From positions 10,664,001 to 10,728,000 of the forward strand of contig NZ_CP016279.1 of NCBI RefSeq assembly GCF_001542625.1: 64,000 bases of DNA, written 5' to 3'. The notes below the pieces were generated by a model. That model saw nothing but the letters and a program-made list of their open reading frames with translations. It searched no databases and was not told the origin of the DNA. A program made the position numbers and the translations under genes. Numbering within the stretch: position 1 is the stretch's first letter; each line of letters starts with the position of its first letter. Shown piece by piece: positions 41,444 to 52,133 of the stretch. This DNA is from Streptomyces griseochromogenes. GTDB taxonomy: Bacteria; Actinomycetota; Actinomycetes; Streptomycetales; Streptomycetaceae.

Positions 41444-42556
41444 ATGACAGCAGCAGGGAAGCACCAGGTGAGCCGCGCGGAAACCTCACGTCGAGGCAGT
41501 CGGCCGGGCCGGGCGGGCATCAGAGACGTGGCCGCCGCCGCCGGAGTCTCCATCACGACCGTGTCCGACGCCCTCAACGGCAAGGGCCGGCTCCCAGATG
41601 CCACCCGGCGCCATGTCCGCGAGGTCGCCGACCGGCTGGGATACCGCCCCTCGGCCGCCGCCCGCACCCTCCGTACCGGCAAGTCCGGCCTGATCGGCCT
41701 GACCGTGACGACGTACGGGGATGAACCTTTCACCTTCACGGAGTTCGCGTACTTCGCCGAGATGGCCCGGGCCGCCACCTCCGCCGCGCTCGCCCGCGGC
41801 TACGCCCTCGTCATCCTGCCCGCGACCTCCCGCCACGACGTGTGGTCCAACGTGGCCCTGGACGGCACGGTCGTCATCGACCCCTCCGACCAGGACCCGG
41901 TGGTCAGCGAACTGGTCCGCCAGGGTTTACCGGTCGTCTCCGACGGCCGCCCGGCCGGCTCGCTCCCGGTCACCGCGTGGGTCGACAACGACCACGAGGC
42001 CGCCGTCCTCGGGATCCTCGACCACCTCGCCGACGCCGGCGCCCGCCGGATCGGCCTGCTCACGGGCACGACGACGGACACCTACACCCACCTGTCGACC
42101 ACCGCCTACCTGCGCTGGTGCGAGCGGGTGGGCCAGGATCCGGTCTACGAGGCCTACCCGGCGCACGACCCGTGCGCCGGCGCCGTCGCCGCCGACCGGC
42201 TGCTCGCCCGGCCCGACCGGCCGGACGCGGTCTACGGCCTCTTCGACCCCAACGGCACCGATCTGCTCGCCGCCGCCCGCCGCTACGGTCTGCGCGTCCC
42301 GGACGACCTGCTGCTCGTGTGCTGCAGCGAGTCCACGGTGTACGCCAACACCGAGCCGCCCATCACCACGCTCTCCCTGAAACCGCGCCGGATCGGCACG
42401 GCCGTGGTCCAGCTCCTCATCGATGCCATCGAAGGCGTGGAGTCGGACCAGCCCGTCGAACAGGTGATACCGACCGAACTGATCGTGCGTACCTCCTCCC
42501 AGCGGCGTCCCCCACGCACGACCGTCAGCCCGCCACGGGCTCCGGAGGAGGGGTAG
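41444..42556 (+). CDS. LacI-family transcriptional regulator with a TTA codon
   Basis: 370 residues. The LacI HTH lies near residues 24-75 (IRDVAAAAGVSITTVSDALNGKG and RHVREVADRLGY). The hinge helix and periplasmic-binding-like domain follow: GLIGLTVTTYGDEPF, DAVYGLFDPNGTDLLAAAR and the C-terminal LIDAIEG. The leucine codon at 41927-41929 is TTA, read only by the bldA tRNA, so translation should depend on development. TACTAT 9 nt before the ATG suggests a very short leader. No sugar-utilisation genes are adjacent, so the target is unknown. A hairpin follows. Confidence 0.92.
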   Translation: MTAAGKHQVSRAETSRRGSRPGRAGIRDVAAAAGVSITTVSDALNGKGRLPDATRRHVREVADRLGYRPSAAARTLRTGKSGLIGLTVTTYGDEPFTFTEFAYFAEMARAATSAALARGYALVILPATSRHDVWSNVALDGTVVIDPSDQDPVVSELVRQGLPVVSDGRPAGSLPVTAWVDNDHEAAVLGILDHLADAGARRIGLLTGTTTDTYTHLSTTAYLRWCERVGQDPVYEAYPAHDPCAGAVAADRLLARPDRPDAVYGLFDPNGTDLLAAARRYGLRVPDDLLLVCCSESTVYANTEPPITTLSLKPRRIGTAVVQLLIDAIEGVESDQPVEQVIPTELIVRTSSQRRPPRTTVSPPRAPEEG

Positions 42557-42561
42557 GGGCG

Positions 42562-42589
42562 CCGTGCCGGCACGGTGGGGCCGGCACGG
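42562..42589 (+). terminator. Terminator after the LacI gene; rest of gap empty
   Basis: CCGTGCCGG (42562-42570) pairs with CCGGCACGG (42581-42589) around a 10-nt loop, 5 nt after the stop. The rest of the 409-nt gap (to 42965) is GC-rich without a recognisable gene or motif; GGAGGGG at 42955-42961 is the ribosome site of the next gene. Confidence 0.75.
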
Positions 42590-42965
42590 TCGGGTCGGCC
42601 ACCCTCCGCCCTCGGCCGCCCGGCGCCCACGGGTGCGGCCACCCGGTTCGCCCGAGTTGTCGCCCCCGTCACACGGGTCGTCGCCCGCCTCACACGGGTC
42701 GGCCGCCCCGGTTCGCCCGGCGCGGTGCGAGCCGCGGTGGCCGGCCGACCGCCTCGCCGGGCGGCCTACGGATGGCCGGCAGCCGGTCGAAGCCCTGCCC
42801 AAACGGGGCGAAAGCCGCGGTGAACTGGAGTCTTGTTCCGATTCACCACCCCTGGGTCATCACACGGCGCGACGCGCATTCCTATGATGGGCCCACGACA
42901 CCGCTGGCCGCTGCGACCAGGCAGTCCGAAGCGGTGCAGCTGCGGCGCGATGGTGGAGGGGTCTG

Positions 42966-44042
42966 ATGACTCAGGGGGCCGGTCAGGGACCGGAAGTGGA
43001 GCGGACGGCGACGTTGCGCGACTTCCGGGTACCCGCATACGTCCACGAGACCGGTCCGTACGCCCACACCCACCCCGCCGAGACCGCCCCGCCCGTGGCC
43101 GAGGCCTACCCCGACGGCTACACGCCCACCGAGCGCGACCTCCCCGTCATCAACCGCGGCGACACCGTCCAGGTCTCGGTCGACCCGGCCCCCGCCGCCC
43201 CGGCACCGCAGCCCGCGACGGGCCCCGGCCCGCTGTACGTCGTCGGCGACGTCCACGGCTACCTCGACGAACTGGTGACCGCCCTGCAGGAGAAGGAGCT
43301 GATCGACGCCTCGGGCCAGTGGTGCGCGGGCACCACCCGGCTGTGGTTCCTCGGCGACTTCACCGACCGCGGCCCGGACGGCATCGGCGTCATCGACCTG
43401 GTGATGCGGCTCTCCGCCGAAGCCGCCGCGGCCGGCGGGTACTGCAAGGCCCTCATGGGCAACCACGAGCTGCTGCTGCTCGGCGCCAAGCGCTTCGGCG
43501 ACACCCCCGTCAACTCCGGTGCGGGGACCGCCACCTTCCAGGCGGCCTGGCTGCTCAACGGCGGCCAGAAGACCGACATGGACCGTCTCCAGGACCACCA
43601 CCTGCAGTGGATGGCCCGTCTCGACGCCGTCGAGGCGGTCGACGGATACCTGCTCATCCACTCCGACACCACCGCCTACCTCGACTACGGCGACTCCATC
43701 GAGGCGGTCAACGACACCGTCCGCGAGACACTGACCCGCAACGACGCGGACGAGGTCTGGGACCTGTTCCGCAAGTTCACCAAGCGCTTCTCCTTCCGGG
43801 ACGAGGGCGGCGCGGACGCCGTGCGCTCCCTCCTCGATACGTACGGCGGCACCCGCGTCGTTCACGGCCACAGCCCCATCCCCTATCTGCTCGGCGACGT
43901 CGGATCCGAGGACGACGACGAGAACAGCGGCCCCGTGGTCGAGGGGCCTCATGTCTACGCCGACGGGCTCGCCATCGCCATGGACGGCGGCGTGACCATG
44001 GCCGGAAAACTGCTGGTCCAGCAACTACCTCTGGATATCTGA
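42966..44042 (+). CDS. Metallophosphoesterase, PPP family
   Basis: 358 residues, ATG with GGAGGGG about 5 nt upstream. The first ~80 residues are a disordered Pro-rich head. The PPP catalytic motifs follow in order: GDVHG near 97, GDFTDRG near 135, GNHELL near 168, and later HSD and HGHSP. This set is that of serine/threonine phosphatases and diadenosine tetraphosphatases; no transmembrane helix is present. The TFQAAWLLNGGQKTD segment is a variable lid. The neighbouring membrane protein gene (44243) may be co-transcribed, but a possible promoter (TACCAT, about 44147) precedes it. Confidence 0.88.
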   Translation: MTQGAGQGPEVERTATLRDFRVPAYVHETGPYAHTHPAETAPPVAEAYPDGYTPTERDLPVINRGDTVQVSVDPAPAAPAPQPATGPGPLYVVGDVHGYLDELVTALQEKELIDASGQWCAGTTRLWFLGDFTDRGPDGIGVIDLVMRLSAEAAAAGGYCKALMGNHELLLLGAKRFGDTPVNSGAGTATFQAAWLLNGGQKTDMDRLQDHHLQWMARLDAVEAVDGYLLIHSDTTAYLDYGDSIEAVNDTVRETLTRNDADEVWDLFRKFTKRFSFRDEGGADAVRSLLDTYGGTRVVHGHSPIPYLLGDVGSEDDDENSGPVVEGPHVYADGLAIAMDGGVTMAGKLLVQQLPLDI

Positions 44043-44242
44043 GCATTCATGGGGCAGGCGCCGGTCCAGACGCGTGCTGGACGGTATGCGCGCAGGTCGG
44101 CAGGCAATTTCCGGCAACCCCCTGTCACCGCGTGCCGTCGCGGCTCTACCATCGGCTTATCCGTAGCAGGCTCCCCTCCGTTTCTGCCCGACGGCTCGCC
44201 GGTGTGCGAGCCCCAAGCCCTACGGAGCATCGGGGGATGCAC

Positions 44243-45106
44243 ATGAACAGCGTTCCGCAGCACCTGCTGAGCGAGGACCGCCAGGAATTCGAGCGGATCC
44301 TCGATGAGGCGCTGCGCTCCGCACCACACCGACCGGAACTGGCCGCTGTCGGACAACGACTCAACCCCGAACAGCTGCGCACCATGGCGCTCGACGCCAC
44401 CGCACTGATCACGGCGGCCGCGGCGACCGAGTACCAGCACTACGTGAAGGTCCGCGAGCAACTGCGCCACCCGGCGCCGTCCGCCCCCTCGACCGCCCAC
44501 GACTCCGGTTCCCCGGAACCGGCTTCGGACACGACGGGGCTCGCCACCACCCTCGCGGAGGACGCCGAGACGGCCGAGACCGGAGCGGGCGCCGTCGCCG
44601 TGATCGCGGTGCTGGCCCCCGTCCTGGCCGGAACCGCCGCCGCGATCTTCCTGCTCGTCGGTTACATCCTGAAAATGCTGGACCCCAACCAGGGTTTCGC
44701 CCAGACCATGCTCACCGCGGGCTGGGTCTTCAGCGCCGTGGCCGCGGCCGCGATCCTCGTCGCGGCGATCGCGCTGCTGCTCACCGCGCTGCGCAACAGC
44801 GCCTCGGCGGACGCCGAAGCCCATGACGCGGCAAGCAGGCAGGTGGCCAGGGCCAGAGAGGCCTGGCGGGACGCCCTGCTGGAGTACGGCATCCTGCCGT
44901 TCCTGCGGGACGCGCTCGCCCAGCCCGACACGGCTGCCCTGCACCCCACGACCCCGTCGGCCCCGACCAGCCGCATGCCGCGCCTCGGCTACGGCCGGCC
45001 CGGCTTCAGCAGCCCCGACGACGGCTCGGCCTCCGGCCGCCCCAGCTTCACCAGCCCGGACTACACCAGCCCCGAATTCGGCGGCCCTGAGCACCAGCCG
45101 GACTAG
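44243..45106 (+). CDS. Membrane protein with two helices and disordered tail
   Basis: 287 residues from ATG 44243 (CGGGGGA upstream; an ATG at 44237 is in frame). The N-terminal helical region (1-110) has QEFERILDEALRSAPHRPE, then two transmembrane helices (AVAVIAVLAPVLAGTAAAIF and AGWVFSAVAAAAILVAAI, about 130-185). A short coiled segment (AEAHDAASRQVARAREAWR) and a Ser/Pro/Gly-rich repetitive tail follow (SSPDDGSASGRPSFTSPDY). I do not recognise the family; it may be a structural or signalling membrane protein. Confidence 0.7.
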   Translation: MNSVPQHLLSEDRQEFERILDEALRSAPHRPELAAVGQRLNPEQLRTMALDATALITAAAATEYQHYVKVREQLRHPAPSAPSTAHDSGSPEPASDTTGLATTLAEDAETAETGAGAVAVIAVLAPVLAGTAAAIFLLVGYILKMLDPNQGFAQTMLTAGWVFSAVAAAAILVAAIALLLTALRNSASADAEAHDAASRQVARAREAWRDALLEYGILPFLRDALAQPDTAALHPTTPSAPTSRMPRLGYGRPGFSSPDDGSASGRPSFTSPDYTSPEFGGPEHQPD

Positions 45107-45225
45107 CCCGCGAAGCCGGTACCTGTTCAAGGCAGCCCGCGCGCCCGAAGCGTGCCCGAGGCCGCTGACCAGGGGGCGGTACTCCCGGGTGCCACCCAGC
45201 GGAGCACCGCCCTGCCCTTTCACGG

Positions 45226-47170
<1,945 letters not shown>

Positions 47171-47247
47171 GCAAAGGTGCCTCCACGCTAGCGTCAATTC
47201 GGGCGCGGTGAACAGAGGGCCCCTGTCGTTCTTGCGATGATCGGGCG

Positions 47248-48726
47248 GTGACCACGATGGACGAGTACCCCTACCCGCCTCCCGAGCCGCCACGCCACGG
47301 CGGCTCCGGACAGGGGGGCGGACACGGCGATGACGGCCATGCGACCGGTGACGGACGCGGCCAGGGTGCCGGGGCCGGAGGCGGTCATGCCCCGGGTTCG
47401 GGCGGCAGCCATGGCCACGGCCACTCGCATGGTCACAGCCACAGCCACGGCCCGGCCGCGCCCGTTTCGAAGCATCTGCGCAAGGTCATCGCGGCGATTC
47501 TGATCCCGTTCGCCGCGGCGGTCGTGATCGGCCTGGTGGTGCTCTGGCCCGGGGGAGCCCCGCCGCACGAGCGCACCGGCGTCGGCTTCGACCGCCAGAC
47601 GCAGCAGGCCACGGTCACCAAGGTGGTCGAGGTGAGCTGCAAGTCGGTGAACGCGTCGGGGGACACCCCGACCGGCGACACCTCCACCGCCGAGGGCAAT
47701 TCGGCGCAGCAGGAGGCGAAGGGCACCTGCAAGAAGGCGACGGTCCGGGTCGACACCGGCAAGGACAAGGGCCGTACCTTCACCGAGATCGTGCAGCCGG
47801 ACCAGTCGCGGCAGTTGCGCCAGGACGAAAAGGTCGTGGTCGCCTACGAGCCCTCGGCACCGAGGGATCTGCAGTACTCCGTCACGGATGTGGACCGGAA
47901 GTTCCCGACGGCGCTGCTGGCGGGGATCTTCGCGCTCGCCGTCGTGGTGGTGGGCCGGATGCGCGGTGTCATGGCGCTGGTCGCGCTGGCCGTGAGCTTT
48001 CTGGTGCTCACGCTCTTCATCCTGCCCGCGATCCTGCAGGGTTCGAATCCGCTGATGGTGGCCGTTGTCGGGGCGAGCGCGATCATGCTCATCGCGCTCT
48101 ACATGTGCCATGGGCTGTCGGCCCGTACCTCGGTCGCGGTGCTCGGCACCTTGGTGTCCCTCCTGCTGATCGGCGTCCTCGGCTCGGAGTTCATCGACTG
48201 GGCCGCGCTCACCGGCAACACGGATGACAACACCGGTCTGATCCATGGCCTGTATCCGTCGATCGACATGAGCGGTCTGCTGCTGGCCGGCGTCATCATC
48301 GGTTCGCTGGGTGTCCTGGACGATGTGACGGTGACCCAGACGTCGGCGGTCTGGGAGCTGCACGAGGCCAATCCGTCGATGGGCTGGCGCGGGCTGTACC
48401 GGGCGGGCATCCGCATCGGCCGTGACCACATCGCGTCGGTGGTCAACACCCTGGTCCTCGCCTACGCCGGTGCCGCGCTGCCGCTGCTGCTGCTGTTCTC
48501 GATCGCACAGAGCAGCGTGGGCACGGTGGCCAACAGCGAACTGGTGGCCGAGGAGATCGTGCGCACGCTGGTGGGGTCGATCGGCCTGGTGGCCTCGGTC
48601 CCGGTCACGACCGCCCTCGCGGCCCTGGTGGTCTCGGCCGACCGGCCCGGACCGGCCCCGGCGGCCCCCGCAGGGGCCCAGTCCGCCCCGGCGCGCGGCG
48701 GCCGGGGCCGGCGCCGGAAGCGGTGA
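47248..48726 (+). CDS. YibE/F-like membrane protein with His-rich N-terminus
   Basis: 492 residues. The disordered N-terminus (1-70) is Gly/His-rich (SHGHGHSHGHSHSHG), a likely metal-binding tail. One helix follows (AAILIPFAAAVVIGLVVLW), an extracellular domain (about 95-215, CKSVNASGDTPTG with two cysteines), then about seven transmembrane helices of the YibE/F domain. YibE/F proteins have no settled function. The start is GTG 47248; a GATGAT hexamer 8 nt upstream suggests no leader, and an ATG at 47257 is an alternative. Ends 97 nt from the convergent ssgA. Confidence 0.88.
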   Translation: MTTMDEYPYPPPEPPRHGGSGQGGGHGDDGHATGDGRGQGAGAGGGHAPGSGGSHGHGHSHGHSHSHGPAAPVSKHLRKVIAAILIPFAAAVVIGLVVLWPGGAPPHERTGVGFDRQTQQATVTKVVEVSCKSVNASGDTPTGDTSTAEGNSAQQEAKGTCKKATVRVDTGKDKGRTFTEIVQPDQSRQLRQDEKVVVAYEPSAPRDLQYSVTDVDRKFPTALLAGIFALAVVVVGRMRGVMALVALAVSFLVLTLFILPAILQGSNPLMVAVVGASAIMLIALYMCHGLSARTSVAVLGTLVSLLLIGVLGSEFIDWAALTGNTDDNTGLIHGLYPSIDMSGLLLAGVIIGSLGVLDDVTVTQTSAVWELHEANPSMGWRGLYRAGIRIGRDHIASVVNTLVLAYAGAALPLLLLFSIAQSSVGTVANSELVAEEIVRTLVGSIGLVASVPVTTALAALVVSADRPGPAPAAPAGAQSAPARGGRGRRRKR

Positions 48727-48823
48727 GCGAGGCCGGGCAGGTCCGGGTACCCATCGAAGAAGCGTTCCTGCGCACGCTCAGACTGCACGGCGGAGCGCCT
48801 GGCGCCCCGTTGCCGGGGGCACG

Positions 48824-49231
48824 TCAGCCGGCGCTCTGTTCCTCGGCCAGGATGCGGTCCAGGGCCTCGTCGAGATGAGCGTCGAAGTCGGCCAGGGCAC
48901 CCTCCTGGCCGAGCGGCACGAGCTTGTCCGTACGGTCCAGGAAGGCCACCAGCGGTGGCGCCGAGGAGCGGAACAGCGCCTGGTCGCCACCGACCTGAAG
49001 CCGGATCAGCACCTCGCCGAGCAGCTCGGAGTCGGCGGGCGCGATGTGCACGTCCCCCTCCCCGCACGGCCGCCCGACCCCGTCGATCAGCAGCTCACGA
49101 CCGAAGGCCCAGGTCACCGGAGCATCGCCGGGAAGATGGAAAGTCAGCCGCACGGCATAGGGATCACAGGTCTCGTAGCGCAACTCCACCGGGATGCGGA
49201 AGGAGAGCTCCTCCGACACGAGAAAACTCAT
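48824..49231 (-). CDS. ssgA: Sporulation-specific cell division activator SsgA
   Basis: 135 residues from ATG 49231 (AGAGG 5 nt upstream). It is one of the best-conserved Streptomyces developmental proteins: MSFLVSEELSFRIPVELRYE, FHLPGDAPVTWAFGRELL and FLDRTDKLVPLGQE are the recognised SALP segments, ending DRILAEEQSAG as in SsgA. SsgA is needed for sporulation-specific septation and marks sites of wall growth, helping SsgB place FtsZ. Its activator gene ssgR lies 130 nt upstream on the same strand. Confidence 0.97.
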   Translation of the reverse strand: MSFLVSEELSFRIPVELRYETCDPYAVRLTFHLPGDAPVTWAFGRELLIDGVGRPCGEGDVHIAPADSELLGEVLIRLQVGGDQALFRSSAPPLVAFLDRTDKLVPLGQEGALADFDAHLDEALDRILAEEQSAG

Positions 49232-49361
49232 CATGACCTCTGCCTGTACGGATTCGCGCATTGCCTACCCCGTCGTATGACATCGATTGGCCGGGATTAA
49301 TCCCCTTCGACCGTGGTGAAATCTTGCTCAACGTACACGAGAGATCACAAGGAGTGATTTT

Positions 49362-50246
49362 TCAGATACTGATAGAGCGCGCCAGCGAACCCAGATGGCG
49401 CCCGATTTCGGCCTGCAACCGCTGGGCGGCGGGCAACAGCCGGTCGCTCTGGTGGGCGGGGAGCGAAAGGGCCACCGAGGCCGCCGTGGTGCCGATGGTG
49501 ATCGGAATCGCCGCGCAGACCGTCCCGAGCGCGTACTCCTGACGCTCGACCACCGGCTCCATTCGCGGCATCCTTGCCAGGCGGCGCAGCAGGGCGTGAT
49601 TGTCACGCACGGTGTACGGCGTGAGGGACGTCACGGGATAGCGGGCCAGATGGTCACGGCGGGCGTCCTCGTCCAGCTGGGAGAGCAGGCACTGCCCGAT
49701 CGCGTGCGCGTGCCCGGTCTCACGGAAGTCGGCCCACTCCTCGACCGCCGGGGTCTCACGCGACTCGGAGACGCAGACGACCTCGATCTCGCCGTCCCGG
49801 TACATCGCGTAGTACACCGGCGCCCCGATGGATTCGCGCCAGTGCGCAAGGGTGTCGGCCACCGCGCCGCGACGTTTCTGCTGCGCTCCGCTGCTACTCA
49901 GCCGCTCGGCGGCGTCGCCGAGGAAGAACAGCCCTTTCTCACGGCGCAGATAGCCCTCATGTACGAGGGTGCGCAGCAGGTGATAGGTCGTGGGCAGGGC
50001 GAGACCGGTCTCGCGGGCGAGCTGTTTGGCGGGAGCGCCGTGCTCGTGAGCCGCGACGGTCTCGAGCAGGCGCATCGCGCGCTGGACGGATCCGATGAGC
50101 GTGGCGGAGGGCGCTTGCCCCGTAGCGTCCGCGGAGCCCGGTTGTCCGGGGACGGCCGCGGTGGGTGGTCGCTGCACAGGGGGTGTGCAGGAGCGCGGCG
50201 GGGTGAGGGGTGCGTGTGGATCTGCCGGTGCGGTGTCAACCGTGGC
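49362..50246 (-). CDS. ssgR: IclR-family activator of ssgA (SsgR)
   Basis: 294 residues if it starts at TTG 50246, chosen for the GGGAG 7 nt upstream; a GTG at 50297 would give 311, and the start is uncertain. After a Pro-rich head (1-50), the IclR HTH spans about 52-105 (SVQRAMRLLETVAAHEH and LARETGLALPTTYHLLRTLV), and the ligand domain follows (CVSESRETPAVEEWADF, then ALGTVCAAIPITIG). The place immediately upstream of ssgA is that of SsgR, which activates ssgA transcription independently of whi genes. Confidence 0.9.
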   Translation of the reverse strand, partial: ATVDTAPADPHAPLTPPRSCTPPVQRPPTAAVPGQPGSADATGQAPSATLIGSVQRAMRLLETVAAHEHGAPAKQLARETGLALPTTYHLLRTLVHEGYLRREKGLFFLGDAAERLSSSGAQQKRRGAVADTLAHWRESIGAPVYYAMYRDGEIEVVCVSESRETPAVEEWADFRETGHAHAIGQCLLSQLDEDARRDHLARYPVTSLTPYTVRDNHALLRRLARMPRMEPVVERQEYALGTVCAAIPITIGTTAASVALSLPAHQSDRLLPAAQRLQAEIGRHLGSLARSISI

Positions 50247-50411
50247 CAAGGGTCGCTCCCGAAGCGCGAGGGTGGGGCAGCCCGTGCGGAGAAACACGGG
50301 TGGGGATGTACGACGCCCGCGGGGCCCGGACCCCGCGTGGGGTTCCGGACTCTAATCGTCCGCCACCGCACGCAGACGACCTGCCGGACAAACTTCCCTC
50401 CCCCGAGGGAA

Positions 50412-50438
50412 CCGGTGAGTCCCGTTACCGCTCACCGG
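50412..50438 (-). terminator. Hairpin downstream of the DUF5326 gene
   Basis: CCGGTGAG (50412-50419) pairs with CTCACCGG (50431-50438), 11-nt loop, 13 nt after the stop of the minus-strand gene. Confidence 0.65.
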
Positions 50439-50450
50439 CTCCCCTGGGCC

Positions 50451-50663
50451 TCACCAGTCACTACGCGACGAGGAGCTCGACATGAACTTCCGCACGATGT
50501 AGATCAGTCCGCCGATCAGAGCGACGAAGATCAGCGCCTTGAAGAGCAGGCCGATCACGAAGCCCACCACGGTCGCTATCAGGCTCCCGAACACGACCAG
50601 GGCGATGACCGGCACCGCGACCCACTTCACCCACCACGGCAGCCCCGCGAAGATCTCTCGCAT
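50451..50663 (-). CDS. DUF5326 family small membrane protein
   Basis: 70 residues. MREIFAGLPWWVKWVAVPV leads into two hydrophobic helices (PVIALVVFGSLIATVVGFV and LFKALIFVALIGGLIYIV) and a short Ser/Arg tail with SSSSSRSDW. ATG with AGGACGAGGGCA upstream. It is conserved in Streptomyces and of unknown role. Its own terminator hairpin follows. Confidence 0.85.
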   Translation of the reverse strand: MREIFAGLPWWVKWVAVPVIALVVFGSLIATVVGFVIGLLFKALIFVALIGGLIYIVRKFMSSSSSRSDW

Positions 50664-50828
50664 TGCCCTCGTCCTTTGCGTTCCGTTGCGTCCCGGCGTA
50701 CTTCACGCTCTCGTGGACGCAGTCCTCGATGTCTGCACTCGATGCTAGGGCCGCCAGGGGGTCCCGTGGGGGCTTCGTATCCCTTGTCCTCCCCTGACGC
50801 ACCCCCTAGGGAATCCCGGGGTCATGGA

Positions 50829-51146
50829 TCAGGCCTCAGGCGGAGAGAAGACGACCAGCACCCTCAGGTCCTCGCTGATGTGGTGGAACTTGTGGGCGAC
50901 GCCGGCCGGCACGTACACCACGCTGCCCCGCGCCACCTGGGTCGTCTCCAGCCCCACCGTGATCGACGCCCGGCCGCTGACGACGAAGTACACCTCGTCC
51001 TGGCTGTGCGGCTGCTGCGGGTCGTGCTCGCCCGCGTTCAGGGCGTACAGGCCCACCGACATGTTCCGCTCCCGCAGGAACTGCAGGTAGGCCCCCTCGT
51101 TGGCGGCGCGCTCCGCCTCCAGTTCGTCCAGCCGGAATGCCCTCAT
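50829..51146 (-). CDS. Cupin-domain protein
   Basis: 105 residues from ATG 51146 (GAGGAC upstream; an earlier in-frame GTG at 51176 exists). It is a single small cupin barrel: motif 1 GEHDPQQPHSQDEVYFVVSG with two His and one Glu as metal ligands, motif 2 VYVPAGVAHKFHHI. No enzyme class can be assigned; members include small-molecule isomerases and sensors. Divergent from the membrane protein at 51206, 59 nt apart. Confidence 0.88.
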   Translation of the reverse strand: MRAFRLDELEAERAANEGAYLQFLRERNMSVGLYALNAGEHDPQQPHSQDEVYFVVSGRASITVGLETTQVARGSVVYVPAGVAHKFHHISEDLRVLVVFSPPEA

Positions 51147-51205
51147 GCCGTTGTCCGTCCTCGCCCCACTGCTCACCGTAGATCTGGTCTGCCACGATCA
51201 GACAC

Positions 51206-51583
51206 ATGAAGAATTTCGTAGTCAAGACGATCGCCAACGCGGGCGCCCTGGCCGTCGCCGTGTGGCTCCTCGACAAGATCACCCTGACCGGTGACAGCAC
51301 GGGCAAGAAGGTCGGCACGCTGCTCCTCGTCGCGCTGGTCTTCGGCCTGGTGAACTTCCTGGTCAAGCCGATAGTGAAGGTGCTCACCTTTCCGCTGTTC
51401 CTTCTGACCCTCGGGCTGATCACCCTGGTCGTCAACGCGCTGATGCTGCTGCTGACGTCGTGGGTGTGCGGCAAGCTCGACCTGAGCTTCCACGTGGAGG
51501 GCTTCTGGACGGCCGTGGTCGGCGGCCTGATCATCTCCGTCGTCTCCTGGGCGCTGCACATCGTCCTGCCCGACGAGGACTGA
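51206..51583 (+). CDS. Small four-helix membrane protein (phage-holin-4/DUF360-like)
   Basis: 125 residues with four hydrophobic helices: NAGALAVAVWLLDKITL, VGTLLLVALVFGLVNFLV, KVLTFPLFLLTLGLITLVVN and GGLIISVVSWALHIVL. The VNFLVKPIVKVLTFPLFLLTLGL stretch is typical of the widespread YvlD/holin-4 type proteins of unknown function. A CACGAT hexamer 7 nt before the ATG may allow leaderless expression. The ptpA gene begins 7 nt after its stop, suggesting one mRNA. Confidence 0.85.
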   Translation: MKNFVVKTIANAGALAVAVWLLDKITLTGDSTGKKVGTLLLVALVFGLVNFLVKPIVKVLTFPLFLLTLGLITLVVNALMLLLTSWVCGKLDLSFHVEGFWTAVVGGLIISVVSWALHIVLPDED

Positions 51584-51590
51584 GCACGCC

Positions 51591-52133
51591 ATGACCTACC
51601 GCGTCTGTTTCGTGTGCACGGGGAACATCTGCCGCTCTCCGATGGCCGAATCCGTCTTCCGCGCGCGCGTGGAGGAAGCCGGTCTGCACGGCCTGGTGGA
51701 GATCGACAGCGCCGGCACCGGCGGCTGGCACGAGGGGGAGCCCGCCGACCCGCGCGCCGCCTCGGTGCTCGAGGAACACGGTTACCGCAGCGAGCACGCC
51801 GCTCGGCAGTTCCAGCCCTCCTGGTTCGCCCGTCTCGACCTGGTGATCGCCCTCGACAGCGGGCATCTCAAGGCCCTGCGCCGCCTCGCACCCACCGAGG
51901 AGGACGCGCGCAAGATCCGTCTGCTGCGCACGTACACGCGCCCGTCGTCCGACCTCCACCCCTCGTCGAGTGCTTCGCACGCACCTTCTGAATCGGCCGG
52001 CGACGACCTCGATGTACCGGACCCGTACTACGGCGGCCGGGACGGCTTCGAGGAGTGCCTTGAGATGGTGGAGGCGGCGAGCAACGGCCTGCTCGCCGCG
52101 GTACGGGAACATCTGGAGGGAAGAGCCGCATGA
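51591..52133 (+). CDS. ptpA: Low-molecular-weight protein tyrosine phosphatase (PtpA)
   Basis: 180 residues. The P-loop C-x5-R-S is FVCTGNICRSPMAES near residue 8-21, and the general-acid Asp is in DVPDPYYGG near 145. From memory, S. coelicolor PtpA dephosphorylates phosphotyrosine proteins and influences antibiotic production. This one has an insertion of about 18 residues before the acid loop (SSDLHPSSSASHAPSES), making it longer than the usual ~160. The stop overlaps the next ATG (ATGA), so it is translationally coupled to the PLP lyase gene. Confidence 0.93.
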   Translation: MTYRVCFVCTGNICRSPMAESVFRARVEEAGLHGLVEIDSAGTGGWHEGEPADPRAASVLEEHGYRSEHAARQFQPSWFARLDLVIALDSGHLKALRRLAPTEEDARKIRLLRTYTRPSSDLHPSSSASHAPSESAGDDLDVPDPYYGGRDGFEECLEMVEAASNGLLAAVREHLEGRAA

